A DNA stretch of 64,000 nucleotides from Pelagadaptatus sp034112445 (GCA_034112445.1 JAWUVI010000014.1:392200-456199), one strand, 5' to 3'. Positions 42,788 through 52,770 are shown, numbered from the stretch's first letter. Notes: a model not told the origin generated them from the sequence alone. Translations and numbers: made by a program.

Positions 42788-44518
42788 TCAAGCACTCTGA
42801 TGTAGCATATCAGAATACTGACGCTCCACTGATAGCGATAATTGATTTATAAAACCAGGAATAACTATCGATTCACCGACGATTTTAAGATCTGATGGGT
42901 CAATCATACCTTCTCCTACATTATAGATCACATTAAAATCCCCCATAATTGCTCGCTGATCGTAGTCAGTTGATTCTGATATTGTGCTCTTTCTTTTTAT
43001 GCAATAGGCCTTATATGTATCTAACCCATAGCGCTGTAATAACATCTCTTCAACTTTATCGGGCGATATAACCACACCTGTCGCATTATTGCCGCCGAAG
43101 CCTTTTGAATTTATAAAAGCAACATCTAAAGCACCTTTTGGATACACATGATGCCCGGTTAAAATTTTAATTGAATCCTGCCTAACGTCATCAGCCACCT
43201 GTTTTATAGTTTCAATACCTGGAATAACTCCGTATCTAAAAGAACCCAGAACCGACATCATTTGATCGCCGCTTGCAGAACCTATGGAGTGACCGACATA
43301 CGCTTTGGCAGCAGTAACCGGCCATGATGAAATATTAAATGAATCAGCAAGATCGTTAAGTAATTCAGACTCTGTCGTTCTATTTGCAGGAGTACTTGAT
43401 CCATGAGCATGAACAAAGCTTCTCAATCGCAAACCCTCTTCCCCTACTATCCCTTTAGCTGATGCCATCGCTTTCGCTAGTGTCAGATAATTTCCGGCAC
43501 CAGGCGCAGAGATGGATTTTTTAAAACCATCGGCATTAACAAATACGCCAGTGGCCGCTCCGTGTATTTGTGCTCCAAGCTCAACAGCGAGCGCATCATC
43601 CATTAAAATAATAAATTGAGAGGCTTCAGCAATAACAAAACCACAATTATCGCCAAAAGGCCGACTCGACTTTTGATAATCTGGAGTGTCAGAATGATCT
43701 AATTTTTTAAGGGATTTCTCAGTTGCTAGGGCATTCATCGCAGCAAAACCGTCAATGACTTCCGGTATAACAGGTGCCTCGCTTGATCCCACAATAACTA
43801 CCCTGCTGTTACCGTTTTGAATAGACTCAATGCCAGCCTTTAGATTATAAAGAAATGTTGCGCAGGCACCCGTCACACATCCTGTCGTACCCACGCTGCC
43901 CAACACATAAGCGTTGATAAAATCAGCAGGCATGGTATTTAAACTTAGCGGTAACTGCTTTGCGGAAACTCTTTTCCCTTGTTCGTAGGCATTAAATACG
44001 CCTTTAACACCACACTCATCAACTTGACCCAAAATGCTGCCAACATAAACCGCTACTTCATCAGGGTTTATCGCATCAACAACCGTTCCCCAATCAATAC
44101 CCATTGAATAAAGTGCATCACTGATGCCGCATATCGTAATTTGTAAGTTCCTCGGGTGTGATCTTGATTTATACAGACTTGCAACATCAAAACCTGACGG
44201 TAATTGTGCAGCTGAACCAACGTTTGATATAGGTTCAGCACCGTTAGTTTCTAATTTTCTAACCAACGTACCATCACGAACTTGACCCCAGTACAGTTCT
44301 GAAACCTGACTCATAGATAATACCTTGTCGTCACACGTCATAAATCGGCCATTTTTGGATACGACCAAGCCCATCATGACGGCAAGTCCAGCAACTGTTT
44401 CATCTTTCTCTGACGCAGACAATGAGTCAATAATCATACGCCTAAAACCATGATGGGATGAACTTCTACCAGCAGCGTTATAACCACCAAAACCAACAAT
44501 AACAGGTAAGCGTTGCAT
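42788..44518 (-). CDS. Beta-ketoacyl-ACP synthase (FabY-like)
   Basis: A 576-residue condensing enzyme. The thiolase-fold triad is C in TGACATFLYN, H in HAHGSSTPANRT and H in AYVGHSIGSASG. The long C-terminal tail and the opening QRLPVIVGFGGYNAAGRSSSHHGF resemble FabY of P. aeruginosa, which starts fatty-acid synthesis from acetyl-CoA and malonyl-ACP. I start at ATG 44518 because AGGAAA lies just before it; an in-frame ATG at 44572 would add 18 unrelated residues. Divergent from a GlxA-type regulator. Assignment to initiation as opposed to elongation is inferred. Confidence 0.75.
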   Translation of the reverse strand: MQRLPVIVGFGGYNAAGRSSSHHGFRRMIIDSLSASEKDETVAGLAVMMGLVVSKNGRFMTCDDKVLSMSQVSELYWGQVRDGTLVRKLETNGAEPISNVGSAAQLPSGFDVASLYKSRSHPRNLQITICGISDALYSMGIDWGTVVDAINPDEVAVYVGSILGQVDECGVKGVFNAYEQGKRVSAKQLPLSLNTMPADFINAYVLGSVGTTGCVTGACATFLYNLKAGIESIQNGNSRVVIVGSSEAPVIPEVIDGFAAMNALATEKSLKKLDHSDTPDYQKSSRPFGDNCGFVIAEASQFIILMDDALAVELGAQIHGAATGVFVNADGFKKSISAPGAGNYLTLAKAMASAKGIVGEEGLRLRSFVHAHGSSTPANRTTESELLNDLADSFNISSWPVTAAKAYVGHSIGSASGDQMMSVLGSFRYGVIPGIETIKQVADDVRQDSIKILTGHHVYPKGALDVAFINSKGFGGNNATGVVISPDKVEEMLLQRYGLDTYKAYCIKRKSTISESTDYDQRAIMGDFNVIYNVGEGMIDPSDLKIVGESIVIPGFINQLSLSVERQYSDMLHQSA

Positions 44519-44637
44519 AATTTTCCTAAGACATAGTGTGTATGATGTCCTCAGTTTACAAACAGGACTCAAGATGAGTTATTAATTTTAAGCCATTTTT
44601 TAGGCTATAATGGCCACTAAAACATAAGGGGGAAAAG

Positions 44638-45636
44638 ATGGGAGAGAAAGTTGGTGCCGCTTTTTTGTTATTAGATGATATTCTTTCAACCAGCTTAACT
44701 CTACCCTTAGAAATGATGAGAGCTGCTGAAAGCCGCGCACTTGCAGGCAACAGGCATTTAAAAAAATTGAGTTTAGTATCGGTAGGTACAACCCTCAATC
44801 CCGTTAAAACCCAATCCGGATTTAAATTAACGCCTGACTATAATATTGATGATATAGAATCTACTCAGTTATTAATCATCCCTTCGCTTTGGAGAAATCC
44901 ACGCCCGTCCATCATCAATAATTCGTACATCATTGAGTGGTTAAAGCAATTAAATGAGCAAGGGACAACGATTATAGGAGTTGGTACCGGATGTTGCTTT
45001 ATGGCTGAAGCGGGCTTGCTGGACGACAAACCTGCAACAACTCATTGGCATTATTTTGATGAGTTCGCTAAAAAGTACCCAAAAGTTAGACTCAAGCGCC
45101 AGTACTTTATTACCCAATCCAGTAATTTATATTGTGCAGCAAGCATAAATGCGGTCGCTGATTTAACCGTACATTTTATTCATAGAGCTTATGGTGCTGA
45201 CGTAGCCAATCATGTTCAGCGCCATTTCTCTCACGAAATTCGTAAAGATTACTCTTCTACCAGCTATTATGATGATAAGCATCGCTATCATCCGGATGAG
45301 GATATTGTTCAAGCGCAAATTTGGCTGCAAAATAACTACCATAAAGAAATACAAGTTAAAGACGTTGCCTCCAAATTTGACATGAGCACAAGAAATTTTA
45401 ATCGCCGCTTTAAACAGGCTACTGACCAAACACCATTGCACTATTTACATGAAATCCGGATCGATATGGCCAAAGATTTACTTCAAACAAGCAACCTATC
45501 AATTAGTGAAGTGGCTGACCGTGTTGGCTACAAAGATATGGGTTATTTTGCTGCACTTTTTAAAAAGGTGCTCAGCACAACCCCAAGCCAATATCGATCA
45601 ACAGTAAGAGCAAAGCTTTTCAAACCCAACAACTAA
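44638..45636 (+). CDS. GlxA-type transcriptional regulator (DJ-1/PfpI + AraC HTH)
   Basis: A 332-residue protein. Residues 5-190 form a DJ-1/PfpI-like domain (GAAFLLLDDILSTSLTLPLEMMRAA, VGTGCCFMAEAGLLDDKPATTHW), with cysteines at the nucleophile elbow. Residues 225-325 hold two AraC-type helix-turn-helix motifs (VKDVASKFDMSTRNFNRRFKQATDQTPLHYL and ISEVADRVGYKDMGYFAALFKKVLSTTPSQYR). It begins 32 bases before glpK ends the gap and is divergent from the FabY-like gene, so it might control either. The ribosome-binding site AGGGGGA is very strong, and TATAAT is at 44606-44611. Confidence 0.88.
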   Translation: MGEKVGAAFLLLDDILSTSLTLPLEMMRAAESRALAGNRHLKKLSLVSVGTTLNPVKTQSGFKLTPDYNIDDIESTQLLIIPSLWRNPRPSIINNSYIIEWLKQLNEQGTTIIGVGTGCCFMAEAGLLDDKPATTHWHYFDEFAKKYPKVRLKRQYFITQSSNLYCAASINAVADLTVHFIHRAYGADVANHVQRHFSHEIRKDYSSTSYYDDKHRYHPDEDIVQAQIWLQNNYHKEIQVKDVASKFDMSTRNFNRRFKQATDQTPLHYLHEIRIDMAKDLLQTSNLSISEVADRVGYKDMGYFAALFKKVLSTTPSQYRSTVRAKLFKPNN

Positions 45637-45667
45637 TTATATATTTTTATACGCACAAGAGGCATGC

Positions 45668-47158
45668 ATGGTTCAATATATTTTGTCGATAGACCAAGGA
45701 ACAACTAGCAGCAGAGCTATTATATTTGATTCAAGTGGTTCAGTTTGTTCACGATCTCAGCAAGAATTTGAACAAATATTTCCTAATGATGGCTGGATAG
45801 AGCACCGCCCAAATGATATCTGGCAATCGACATTATCGGTCTGTAAAGAAGCTATTAAAAACTTAAATATAAGTGCCTCCGATATTACCTGTATAGGAAT
45901 TACCAATCAGCGGGAAACAACCATATTGTGGGATAAAGTCAGTGGCGAACCTATTGCTAACGCTATTGTTTGGCAAGACCGCAGAACAGCGGACTATTGT
46001 GAGCAGCTAAAGTCGGAAGGCCATGAAAATACCGTAACGGATAAAACCGGTTTATTACTCGATCCCTATTTTTCTGCAAGTAAAATTAATTGGCTCTTAA
46101 GTAACATATCCGGTGCACGAGAGAAAGCTGAGTCAGGTGAATTATTGTTTGGCACGGTAGATACATTTTTACTTTGGAAGTTAACCAACGGCAAAAGCCA
46201 TAAAACCGACGCCACTAATGCCTCTAGAACATTGCTGTTTAATATCCACACCCAGCAGTGGGACGAAGAACTACTTTCGCTCTTCAACATCCCAAAATCT
46301 TTACTGCCTGAAGTGTTAGATTGCAGTGCGAATTTTGGAATAATTGATGAATCGCTATTAGGTGCATCAATACCAGTAACGGGCATTGCAGGCGATCAGC
46401 AGGCAGCCCTAGTCGGCCAAGCTTGCTTCTCTCCCGGAATGGTGAAAAGCACTTATGGTACGGGCTGCTTCATGATAATGAATACAGGCAAAAAAATCAT
46501 AAAATCAAAAAACAAGCTGCTAACGACAGTAGGCTACCGTTTAAATGGTGAAGTTTCTTACGCCGTAGAAGGCAGTATTTTCGTAGCTGGAGCAGCCGTT
46601 CAATGGTTACGTGACGGATTGCATCTCATTGAAAAAGCTGAACAAACAGAATCATTAGCCAAACAAGCTGACCCAGAATCTAAAGTTTACATGGTTCCAG
46701 CGTTTACTGGTCTTGGGGCTCCTTATTGGGACCCTTATGCACGCGGAGCATTACTAGGACTTAATCGCGATACAGGCATTAAAGAAGTGGTGGCGGCTGG
46801 ATTGATGTCTGTCTGCTACCAAACCAGAGATTTACTCGAAGCTATGAAAAGTGATGGAGCTGACTTCCCCGACACCATAAAAGTTGATGGGGGTATGGTT
46901 GCCAATGACTGGTTTGCGCAATCGCTGGCTGACACGTTAAACACGAAAGTTCAAAGGCCACAAATAATTGAAACAACCGCATTAGGAGCAGCCTATTTAG
47001 CAGGATTACAATGCGGTATATTTAACTCATTACAAGAACTTACCGAGTTATGGCAATGCAATGGTGATTTTATGTGCAGTATTGATGAAGCGCGTCGAGA
47101 TAGCTTATACCAAGGCTGGTTAGAAGCCATTGATCGTGTTAAAAGCAAACATTGCTGA
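45668..47158 (+). CDS. glpK: Glycerol kinase
   Basis: A 496-residue FGGY-family kinase that makes sn-glycerol 3-phosphate from glycerol and ATP. Features: SIDQGTTSSRAIIFDSSG at the N-terminus, WIEHRPNDIWQ, GITNQRETTILWDK, the FGGY signature region GTGCFMIMNTG, and DGGMVANDWFAQSLADTL near the C-terminus. The length is standard. No glpF or glpD is adjacent; the upstream neighbour is the GlxA-type regulator, 31 bases away, possibly in the same transcript. Confidence 0.96.
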   Translation: MVQYILSIDQGTTSSRAIIFDSSGSVCSRSQQEFEQIFPNDGWIEHRPNDIWQSTLSVCKEAIKNLNISASDITCIGITNQRETTILWDKVSGEPIANAIVWQDRRTADYCEQLKSEGHENTVTDKTGLLLDPYFSASKINWLLSNISGAREKAESGELLFGTVDTFLLWKLTNGKSHKTDATNASRTLLFNIHTQQWDEELLSLFNIPKSLLPEVLDCSANFGIIDESLLGASIPVTGIAGDQQAALVGQACFSPGMVKSTYGTGCFMIMNTGKKIIKSKNKLLTTVGYRLNGEVSYAVEGSIFVAGAAVQWLRDGLHLIEKAEQTESLAKQADPESKVYMVPAFTGLGAPYWDPYARGALLGLNRDTGIKEVVAAGLMSVCYQTRDLLEAMKSDGADFPDTIKVDGGMVANDWFAQSLADTLNTKVQRPQIIETTALGAAYLAGLQCGIFNSLQELTELWQCNGDFMCSIDEARRDSLYQGWLEAIDRVKSKHC

Positions 47159-47173
47159 GATCTATAACTGTTT

Positions 47174-48979
47174 ATGTCTAATACTATATTGCCACTAAAA
47201 AATATTCTTCACGGTGATTATAAGTGCCTTGTTGATTCTTTTCGTGAAGTGGAAAAAAAAGACGCTAAAAGTACATCTGTTAGTCCTTCCCTGCTACTAA
47301 ACAACTTGAGGCAAGAAGTTCACGAATTTACTGGTGGGGTATCAACTAAAAATCCAGACAATAATCAGAGCACTATTTTCAATCAATTTTTAATTCAACA
47401 GCACCCTAACGCCTCTATTTACGATACAGAAACTCCCATACCTCTTTTTCTGAACGATAATCTATTCAGTTTTGTTTTTAACCACATAAAACCCCATCCT
47501 GAATTAACTCATGTTGCGCATAAACTGAGTTTATTATTATGTTTAGCATTTTCAAGGCGCACAGAAGCGCTCTGCGATAAACAACACCCACTTCAAAAAT
47601 TCGCGAATGAATTTTTTAAATTATTAAGCACTTGGGAATACACGTCAGGGAGAAGTGGTCGAGCGGCACCAGAACTTTTGGACCAATTAATTGCACATGT
47701 ATCCACGCTAGACATTCAATCTAATAACACAATACAAAAACAGACGGATATTATTGCCAATTTTAATAGGGGTAATATCGAGAGAGCTAAAAAGCTTGAA
47801 CAACGATTGAGCGAGGCTGAAGAAAAACTAATCAGCATTGAAAAGCAGCAACAAATAATAAGTCAGTGGATAAATAAAAAACTGGATAACAAATTACTCC
47901 CCGAAGAGTTAATCGGATTTATTAAAAATCACTTAATTGGCGACTTACAATATCTATTCATTCATCAAGGCGATACCAGCTCTACTTGGGATGAATGGCA
48001 GAAATTACTGCATCTGTTCTCTTGGATTTTTAAGCAAGATACAGATGAATTATTTCAGAAAAAATTATATAACGCACTGCCTGATGTGGTAGAAAATTTA
48101 GACGAGCGATATTACTCTCAGATGCAAGATACTGAGAAATATCAAGAGTTTATGCATACAACTTCAACAATATTAATGGGGCTGATTAAAGGAGACCGCT
48201 ATCAATGTGAAGTGTTTCATGGTCATAGCTCTAACGTTGACCATAACGTTGTTATAAAACAGGTAGTCATCACAAATGATGACTTCAAAGTCGGCACCTG
48301 GTATCTCTTTAAAAATTCAGATCATACAAACTTAAGAGCAAAGCTAGCCGTTAAGCTAAATGCAACCGATACTTTATTATTCGTAAATTATTTGGGCCGA
48401 AATGTGTATCAATGCACATTTAAAGAGTTTCAATTACAGTTAGCTTCCCAAGCTACCACTCCCTTAATTGATGCCGACCGCTGGTTTATTAAGGGATTAC
48501 ATCACTCACTTAAGCAATTAGAAATACACCATCGAAAGAATTTACGTGAGCAGCAAAAAAACAGAGACAACCATAACGAAGAAAAAACTCAAGCTGCAAA
48601 CAAGGCAAAAATAGAAGCCGACCGTCTCACACAACAAAGACAAGCACAGCAGCAAGAACAAGAGCGAGCCTTATCACAACGAGAGGCCCTCTCCGACACC
48701 GATTTGATACAGCACAGCGAAAACATTGAACGATTACAAATTGGTGCATGGGTAGCCATTATTGACGATCAAGACCGCTCCCAACGTTGCAAATTATCCG
48801 TCAAGCTCGCTACAACTAAAAAATATATATTCACAGACCGCCTGGGTCAGCCTACAGGCGATTATTATTTAAATGATTTAATAGACCTGATGATAAGTGG
48901 ACGTTTATCCATTATTAGCAATGCAGAAAAATTTGATAATAGACTCGAAAAAATTGTTAAGAGTCTTCGCAAGGACTAA
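47174..48979 (+). CDS. DUF1631 family protein with internal duplication
   Basis: A 601-residue cytoplasmic protein of the DUF1631 type, somewhat shorter than usual members. The N-terminal half is helical. A small beta-rich unit occurs twice: about 373-435 (VGTWYLFKNSD...RAKLAVKLNATDTLLFVNYLGR) and about 523-585 (IGAWVAIIDDQ...RCKLSVKLATTKKYIFTDRLGQ), joined by a Gln/Lys/Glu-rich coiled-coil linker (about 450-515). These units resemble PilZ-like barrels, and a genuine PilZ gene follows 16 bases later. No function is established. Confidence 0.65.
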   Translation: MSNTILPLKNILHGDYKCLVDSFREVEKKDAKSTSVSPSLLLNNLRQEVHEFTGGVSTKNPDNNQSTIFNQFLIQQHPNASIYDTETPIPLFLNDNLFSFVFNHIKPHPELTHVAHKLSLLLCLAFSRRTEALCDKQHPLQKFANEFFKLLSTWEYTSGRSGRAAPELLDQLIAHVSTLDIQSNNTIQKQTDIIANFNRGNIERAKKLEQRLSEAEEKLISIEKQQQIISQWINKKLDNKLLPEELIGFIKNHLIGDLQYLFIHQGDTSSTWDEWQKLLHLFSWIFKQDTDELFQKKLYNALPDVVENLDERYYSQMQDTEKYQEFMHTTSTILMGLIKGDRYQCEVFHGHSSNVDHNVVIKQVVITNDDFKVGTWYLFKNSDHTNLRAKLAVKLNATDTLLFVNYLGRNVYQCTFKEFQLQLASQATTPLIDADRWFIKGLHHSLKQLEIHHRKNLREQQKNRDNHNEEKTQAANKAKIEADRLTQQRQAQQQEQERALSQREALSDTDLIQHSENIERLQIGAWVAIIDDQDRSQRCKLSVKLATTKKYIFTDRLGQPTGDYYLNDLIDLMISGRLSIISNAEKFDNRLEKIVKSLRKD

Positions 48980-48995
48980 TACCGGGATCAAAACT

Positions 48996-49361
48996 ATGGA
49001 TAACAAACGTCAAGAATTTAGGCTAGATAATCATGCGACTGTTTTTATAGAGGTCATTTGCGCATCCCCCGATAGTAATGAGCCTGCTGAAATGCTCATC
49101 AGTAACAGTGTGGACATCTCTGCCAATGGTTTACAAATAACAACGGATCGACCGTTACTGGTGAATTCAATTCATGAGGCAGGCATTCAAATTGACAACA
49201 ATTCGTCTAGATTGCATTTGATCACGCAGGTTCGCTGGGTTAAAACGGCACCAGAAAACTCTGATCTTTTTAAAATAGGTCTTGAGGTTTTAGATTCTGA
49301 AGATACCAGCGTTATCAGCTGGAAAGAGCTTTTACATCAGAAGTTGATGGATGATTTTTGA
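48996..49361 (+). CDS. PilZ domain c-di-GMP-binding protein
   Basis: A 121-residue single-domain PilZ protein. The binding motif is complete: R5-x3-R9 (KRQEFR) and DISANG (D/N-x-S-x-x-G) about 30 residues later. PilZ proteins bind cyclic di-GMP and change motility, polysaccharide or other outputs. ATG 48996 is used because it places the first arginine at residue 5. It follows the DUF1631 gene in the same direction and ends before a bidirectional terminator. Confidence 0.85.
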   Translation: MDNKRQEFRLDNHATVFIEVICASPDSNEPAEMLISNSVDISANGLQITTDRPLLVNSIHEAGIQIDNNSSRLHLITQVRWVKTAPENSDLFKIGLEVLDSEDTSVISWKELLHQKLMDDF

Positions 49362-49380
49362 CTAAAAGCGACACCCATAA

Positions 49381-49416
49381 AAAAACAGCCAGCGGTGAAA
49401 CCGTGTGGCTGTTTTT
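49381..49416. terminator. Bidirectional terminator between PilZ and cold-shock genes
   Basis: AAAAACAGCCA (49381-49391) pairs with TGGCTGTTTTT (49406-49416), with CGGT/ACCG continuing the stem around a GAA loop. T-tracts are present on both strands for the two convergent genes. Confidence 0.9.
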
Positions 49417-49437
49417 ACGTACTAATGTGCTGCAGTC

Positions 49438-49644
49438 TTAGATAGGAACGACTTTATTTGCACATGGACCTTTTTGGCCTTGGCCAACTTCAAACTCAAC
49501 TGCCTGACCATCATTCAATGTAGCGTAACCGCCGCCAGCTTGAATCTCTGAGTGATGAACGAACAAATCTTTGCTGCCATCTTCAGGTGTAATGAAACCG
49601 AAACCTTTATCGGCGTTGAACCATTTAACAGTACCTTTACTCAT
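49438..49644 (-). CDS. Cold-shock domain protein (CspA family)
   Basis: A 68-residue single cold-shock domain: MSKGTVKWFNADKGFGFITPEDG with RNP1 KGFGFI, and RNP2 LFVHHSEI. It binds single-stranded RNA or DNA and acts as an RNA chaperone. ATG 49644 is chosen over an upstream in-frame start since it gives the standard family N-terminus. An AT-rich region of about 200 bases upstream may hold a long 5' UTR. Confidence 0.94.
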   Translation of the reverse strand: MSKGTVKWFNADKGFGFITPEDGSKDLFVHHSEIQAGGGYATLNDGQAVEFEVGQGQKGPCANKVVPI

Positions 49645-49849
49645 CTTCTTTACTCTTGATTGTTGGTGAAATATAAAAATTACATCCGAGTTCACCAATT
49701 CGAATATAATGTCAAAACAGACTTGCTAGAACATAGTATACATTTCAATATTAATTGCAGGTATTTTTACACCACTATACACCCAATCCAGCATAACTAC
49801 CCTATTTCATCTCATATTGTTCAGAGTATAGATTTCAATAGCCGTTTAT

Positions 49850-50626
49850 TTATTTTCCAAACAATGATTTTAGCTGATTCAACTGCTCAACCTTTCCACT
49901 ACCCAGCTTATCATTGAGCTTTTCTTGTAGTTTTTCTTTGGCTTTGTTCTTTGCCATCTTTTCTATATTTTGTTTTACGCTCTTCTCTGCAGATTTTAAA
50001 ATAGGTTGAATCATAGCCTCCGTTAACTGCTCGGGAGTTAAACCCTTATCTTTGGAACCTATATTTTTAAGCGATATAGCTGGTAGGGTTAAATTAAAAT
50101 CCCCCCATTTCTCAGTGACTACCTTTAAATTACTATCGCTGAAAGTAAATTTTTCTACAGCAAATAATACAGCGCTATTTGACTCTGTAGTGCTAGCAGT
50201 TGAATTTGAGTCTGTGCTACTGCTGCCAGCAGCACCAGTGACATTATTCAGTAGTGCTTGTAGGTTAGTCTCGGTTAATCCTTTTTGTTCGGCCAATAAA
50301 TTGGCACCCGAGATAAAAACCTCCTTAATGACGATAACATCAGAAGTAATACTAGAAGGGTCTACCTGCAATACCACCTTACCTAATTCAAAAGCGCTGG
50401 TATTAGAGAAGCCGTTAGGATTAGCGATACTTAACTGATTCAATTCACCGCGACCGTCGGTAATTTCAATATTAGCTGATTGTAATCTGACTTGAGTGCC
50501 AATTACGTCAGTTCCGACTTCTTCAATTGCTGCTTTAACCAGCCCATTGATATTCTGTAAACCAATCACAACAACCGCTATTACGACGACTATTACTAAG
50601 CCGATTATAATTTTTAAAGCTTTCAT
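49850..50626 (-). CDS. AsmA/DUF748-like membrane-anchored protein
   Basis: A 258-residue protein with an N-terminal anchor (LKIIIGLVIVVVIAVVVIGL, about 4-23) and a periplasmic beta-rich part (VRLQSANIEITDGRGELNQLSIANPNGF, then VVLQVDPSSITSDVIVIKEVFISG) that resembles the AsmA/DUF748 repeats of lipid-transport or envelope proteins. A Ser/Thr-rich spacer (about 130-150) and a Lys-rich helical tail follow. Function unknown. It is the third of three same-strand genes after ndpA and the 127-aa protein. Confidence 0.6.
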   Translation of the reverse strand: MKALKIIIGLVIVVVIAVVVIGLQNINGLVKAAIEEVGTDVIGTQVRLQSANIEITDGRGELNQLSIANPNGFSNTSAFELGKVVLQVDPSSITSDVIVIKEVFISGANLLAEQKGLTETNLQALLNNVTGAAGSSSTDSNSTASTTESNSAVLFAVEKFTFSDSNLKVVTEKWGDFNLTLPAISLKNIGSKDKGLTPEQLTEAMIQPILKSAEKSVKQNIEKMAKNKAKEKLQEKLNDKLGSGKVEQLNQLKSLFGK

Positions 50627-50685
50627 TATTTGTTCCTTATTTTATCTATAAAGTTTAAATAACCTGTTAAAGGTTGCTGAATTAA

Positions 50686-51069
50686 CTATGTCCTTTCTAA
50701 TATTTTGGGTGATTCAATCTCTGAAGGATTCTGCTGGGGATCCGGTTTTGGCGTGGTCTGCTCCTGAATTGATTCTTGCATCAACTCACGCGCCCGTTTA
50801 ACTTCTTCACCTACACCATTAACCAGAGTTTCCCAACCACCTAAAATGGCATTATTGGCTTCTTTAACCAATCCATTGATACTGGTTTTATCTAACTCGG
50901 AGATTTTATTCTTAAGTTGGTTGATTTCAATTTTAGTTTTATCTAAGTGTTGAGCTAAAGAATCCTGCTGTTGCTGGGCTATATCGAGTTTCTGTTGAGT
51001 CCTTATCTGCATCCAGCTTAGGCCAAACAATGCCAGTAACAACACGACAATGAGTAGGTTTTTCATCAA
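50686..51069 (-). CDS. Hypothetical membrane-anchored coiled-coil protein, 127 aa
   Basis: I do not recognise the family. An N-terminal hydrophobic segment (LLIVVLLLALFGLSW, about 5-19) anchors it; residues 25-62 are a heptad-rich coiled coil (QQQDSLAQHLDKTKIEINQ); the C-terminal 35 residues are Pro/Glu/Gln rich and probably disordered. It lies 21 bases downstream of ndpA and 59 bases upstream of the AsmA-like gene. Confidence 0.6.
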   Translation of the reverse strand: MMKNLLIVVLLLALFGLSWMQIRTQQKLDIAQQQQDSLAQHLDKTKIEINQLKNKISELDKTSINGLVKEANNAILGGWETLVNGVGEEVKRARELMQESIQEQTTPKPDPQQNPSEIESPKILERT

Positions 51070-51090
51070 AATAGTCCCTCTTAGTCACGA

Positions 51091-52110
51091 TCAATGTTCA
51101 CTTTTATCGTTCTGTAAAAATTTTAGCAGTCTTAATTTTAAAGGTGCAGGGATATTGGTAATAGTTAGACTGTCTTGCTCTTTATTATAGAGAACACTTT
51201 CACCAATACAGTTTGCATCAAAGCTCATACTCAGTAAATCATTGCGGCCACTGATTCGTAAAAACTGCTTCATTTGGCTTCGATCAGGTATGAGATCAAC
51301 TGAGGTGACTCCAACAGATTCAGACAAGAAGGTTTCGAATTTCTGCGGTTCAGAGTCACTCAAGTGGGACGACAGCTCTCTTATAATAACAGGCTCACCC
51401 TGCTTGTCTTGATCTAAACAATAATCGATAACTTTATGACGATACTGCGCAACCTCTTTATCATCCAAAGATTCACCAAAAGCAGATACTGCTTGTAAGA
51501 ATTGGTTGGTTTCAGTGGTTATATCGCGTTTATCAGCAAAGCCAATCCAGTGCCAAAATATATCAGTTAAATCCTTATCTCCACGCGCTCTCAGGACAGA
51601 TAGGTAACCAGAAGGAGGGGTATCTGACTGCCAGTCGGTGATAGCTACTCTACACCCCATCAGAACACCGCGTACATCCAGAAAACGGCAACTGTCGATT
51701 TTTAAATCGCCACTCACATAAGAACCTTCATTATGATGGAGAAAGTAAACGCTCAAAAATTCACCGTCCGCCAAGGTTTCCTGAAGAAAAACAAGATGTC
51801 CATCAACCACCAAATCAGTATTGGCAAGCAGCGACACCAGATGATCGGTAGCTTTTTTGGTAAACGAGATAAAACCCAATTTATTTTCTAAGAACTCCCT
51901 TAACCACTGAGAAACAACACTATTAGCTAATTCTTGGTCAAACACACCATAAAGCTTTCCAGCTTTACCAACGTAAGCTTGTTTAAGCTCAGAGCTTAGC
52001 TCTAAAAGCTTACCATCAAGTTCAAGCTCTGTTTCTGAAAGGCCAGTTAATATCTGAGCCTCCGTGTTAGCTCTGCTGATAGAATGAATAGCGCAATGAG
52101 AGATAGACAT
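51091..52110 (-). CDS. ndpA: Nucleoid-associated protein NdpA (YejK)
   Basis: A 339-residue protein of the NdpA/YejK family, close to the E. coli length of 335. Typical features: N-terminal HCAIHSISR, the central GDKDLTDIFWHWIGFADKRDITTETNQFLQAV and C-terminal LRISGRNDLLSMSFDANCIGESVLYNKEQDSLTI. The protein binds the nucleoid and is reported to interact with topoisomerase IV. It leads a run of three same-strand genes. Confidence 0.92.
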   Translation of the reverse strand: MSISHCAIHSISRANTEAQILTGLSETELELDGKLLELSSELKQAYVGKAGKLYGVFDQELANSVVSQWLREFLENKLGFISFTKKATDHLVSLLANTDLVVDGHLVFLQETLADGEFLSVYFLHHNEGSYVSGDLKIDSCRFLDVRGVLMGCRVAITDWQSDTPPSGYLSVLRARGDKDLTDIFWHWIGFADKRDITTETNQFLQAVSAFGESLDDKEVAQYRHKVIDYCLDQDKQGEPVIIRELSSHLSDSEPQKFETFLSESVGVTSVDLIPDRSQMKQFLRISGRNDLLSMSFDANCIGESVLYNKEQDSLTITNIPAPLKLRLLKFLQNDKSEH

Positions 52111-52218
52111 GTGTTGGCCTGTTTAATAAAAAGTATGTGAGAATATTAAGAAATCTATATGTCTGATGCGGATTATAATAAACTTATTCTCCACGCTACG
52201 CATTTAAGATTAATTATT

Positions 52219-52770
52219 ATGTTTAATGATGTTTTTCGTTGCTTCACTGTATTTAGCCTTGTTGTACTCGGCTTCAATTCAACTGACATTTTTGCCGGCG
52301 ACTACTCGAAAAGTCACGAGAACGAGAGTTCCGCTTATGCCATCACCCCATTAAAGTGGACAGACAAAAGGCAAATGCAACAACAGGTTAATACCATAGA
52401 TACCCTTGCTCGCTCACAGCTAGGCTCTCAGATACACAACAACAAACACGATTTAGATATTTTGCAGCATCTAATATACAAGGGATCCATAGCTAAGACT
52501 GATTCACTTACCCTGCAGGCATTAGGCGTGGTCTTAGGGAATGTCATGGCCAGCGAATTTGATTTGGAATGGAAAATTTATGAGGACAGTAAAGGCAGAA
52601 GCCGAGCCCTTTGTAGCGCCATGGCCGACGAATGCTTATTCCCAATCACCATGCTGTCGAGACGAATAGAAGTTGGTTTACTACCTAATGTAAAAGAAAT
52701 CTACACTCAATCTTATAAAATCATTCAACCTTACTTAGAAAAACAATCACCTTATACCGTCAACCCATAA
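52219..52770 (+). CDS. DUF3806 domain protein, secreted
   Basis: A 183-residue protein with a signal peptide (CFTVFSLVVLGFNSTDIFA, cleavage before GDY) and a DUF3806-like domain: LQALGVVLGNVMASEFDLEWKIYEDSKGRSRAL, then PITMLSRRIEVG. The role is unknown. ATG 52219 is preferred over an in-frame ATG at 52159 because it begins the signal peptide; neither has a clear ribosome-binding site. Convergent with the next gene. Confidence 0.6.
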   Translation: MFNDVFRCFTVFSLVVLGFNSTDIFAGDYSKSHENESSAYAITPLKWTDKRQMQQQVNTIDTLARSQLGSQIHNNKHDLDILQHLIYKGSIAKTDSLTLQALGVVLGNVMASEFDLEWKIYEDSKGRSRALCSAMADECLFPITMLSRRIEVGLLPNVKEIYTQSYKIIQPYLEKQSPYTVNP

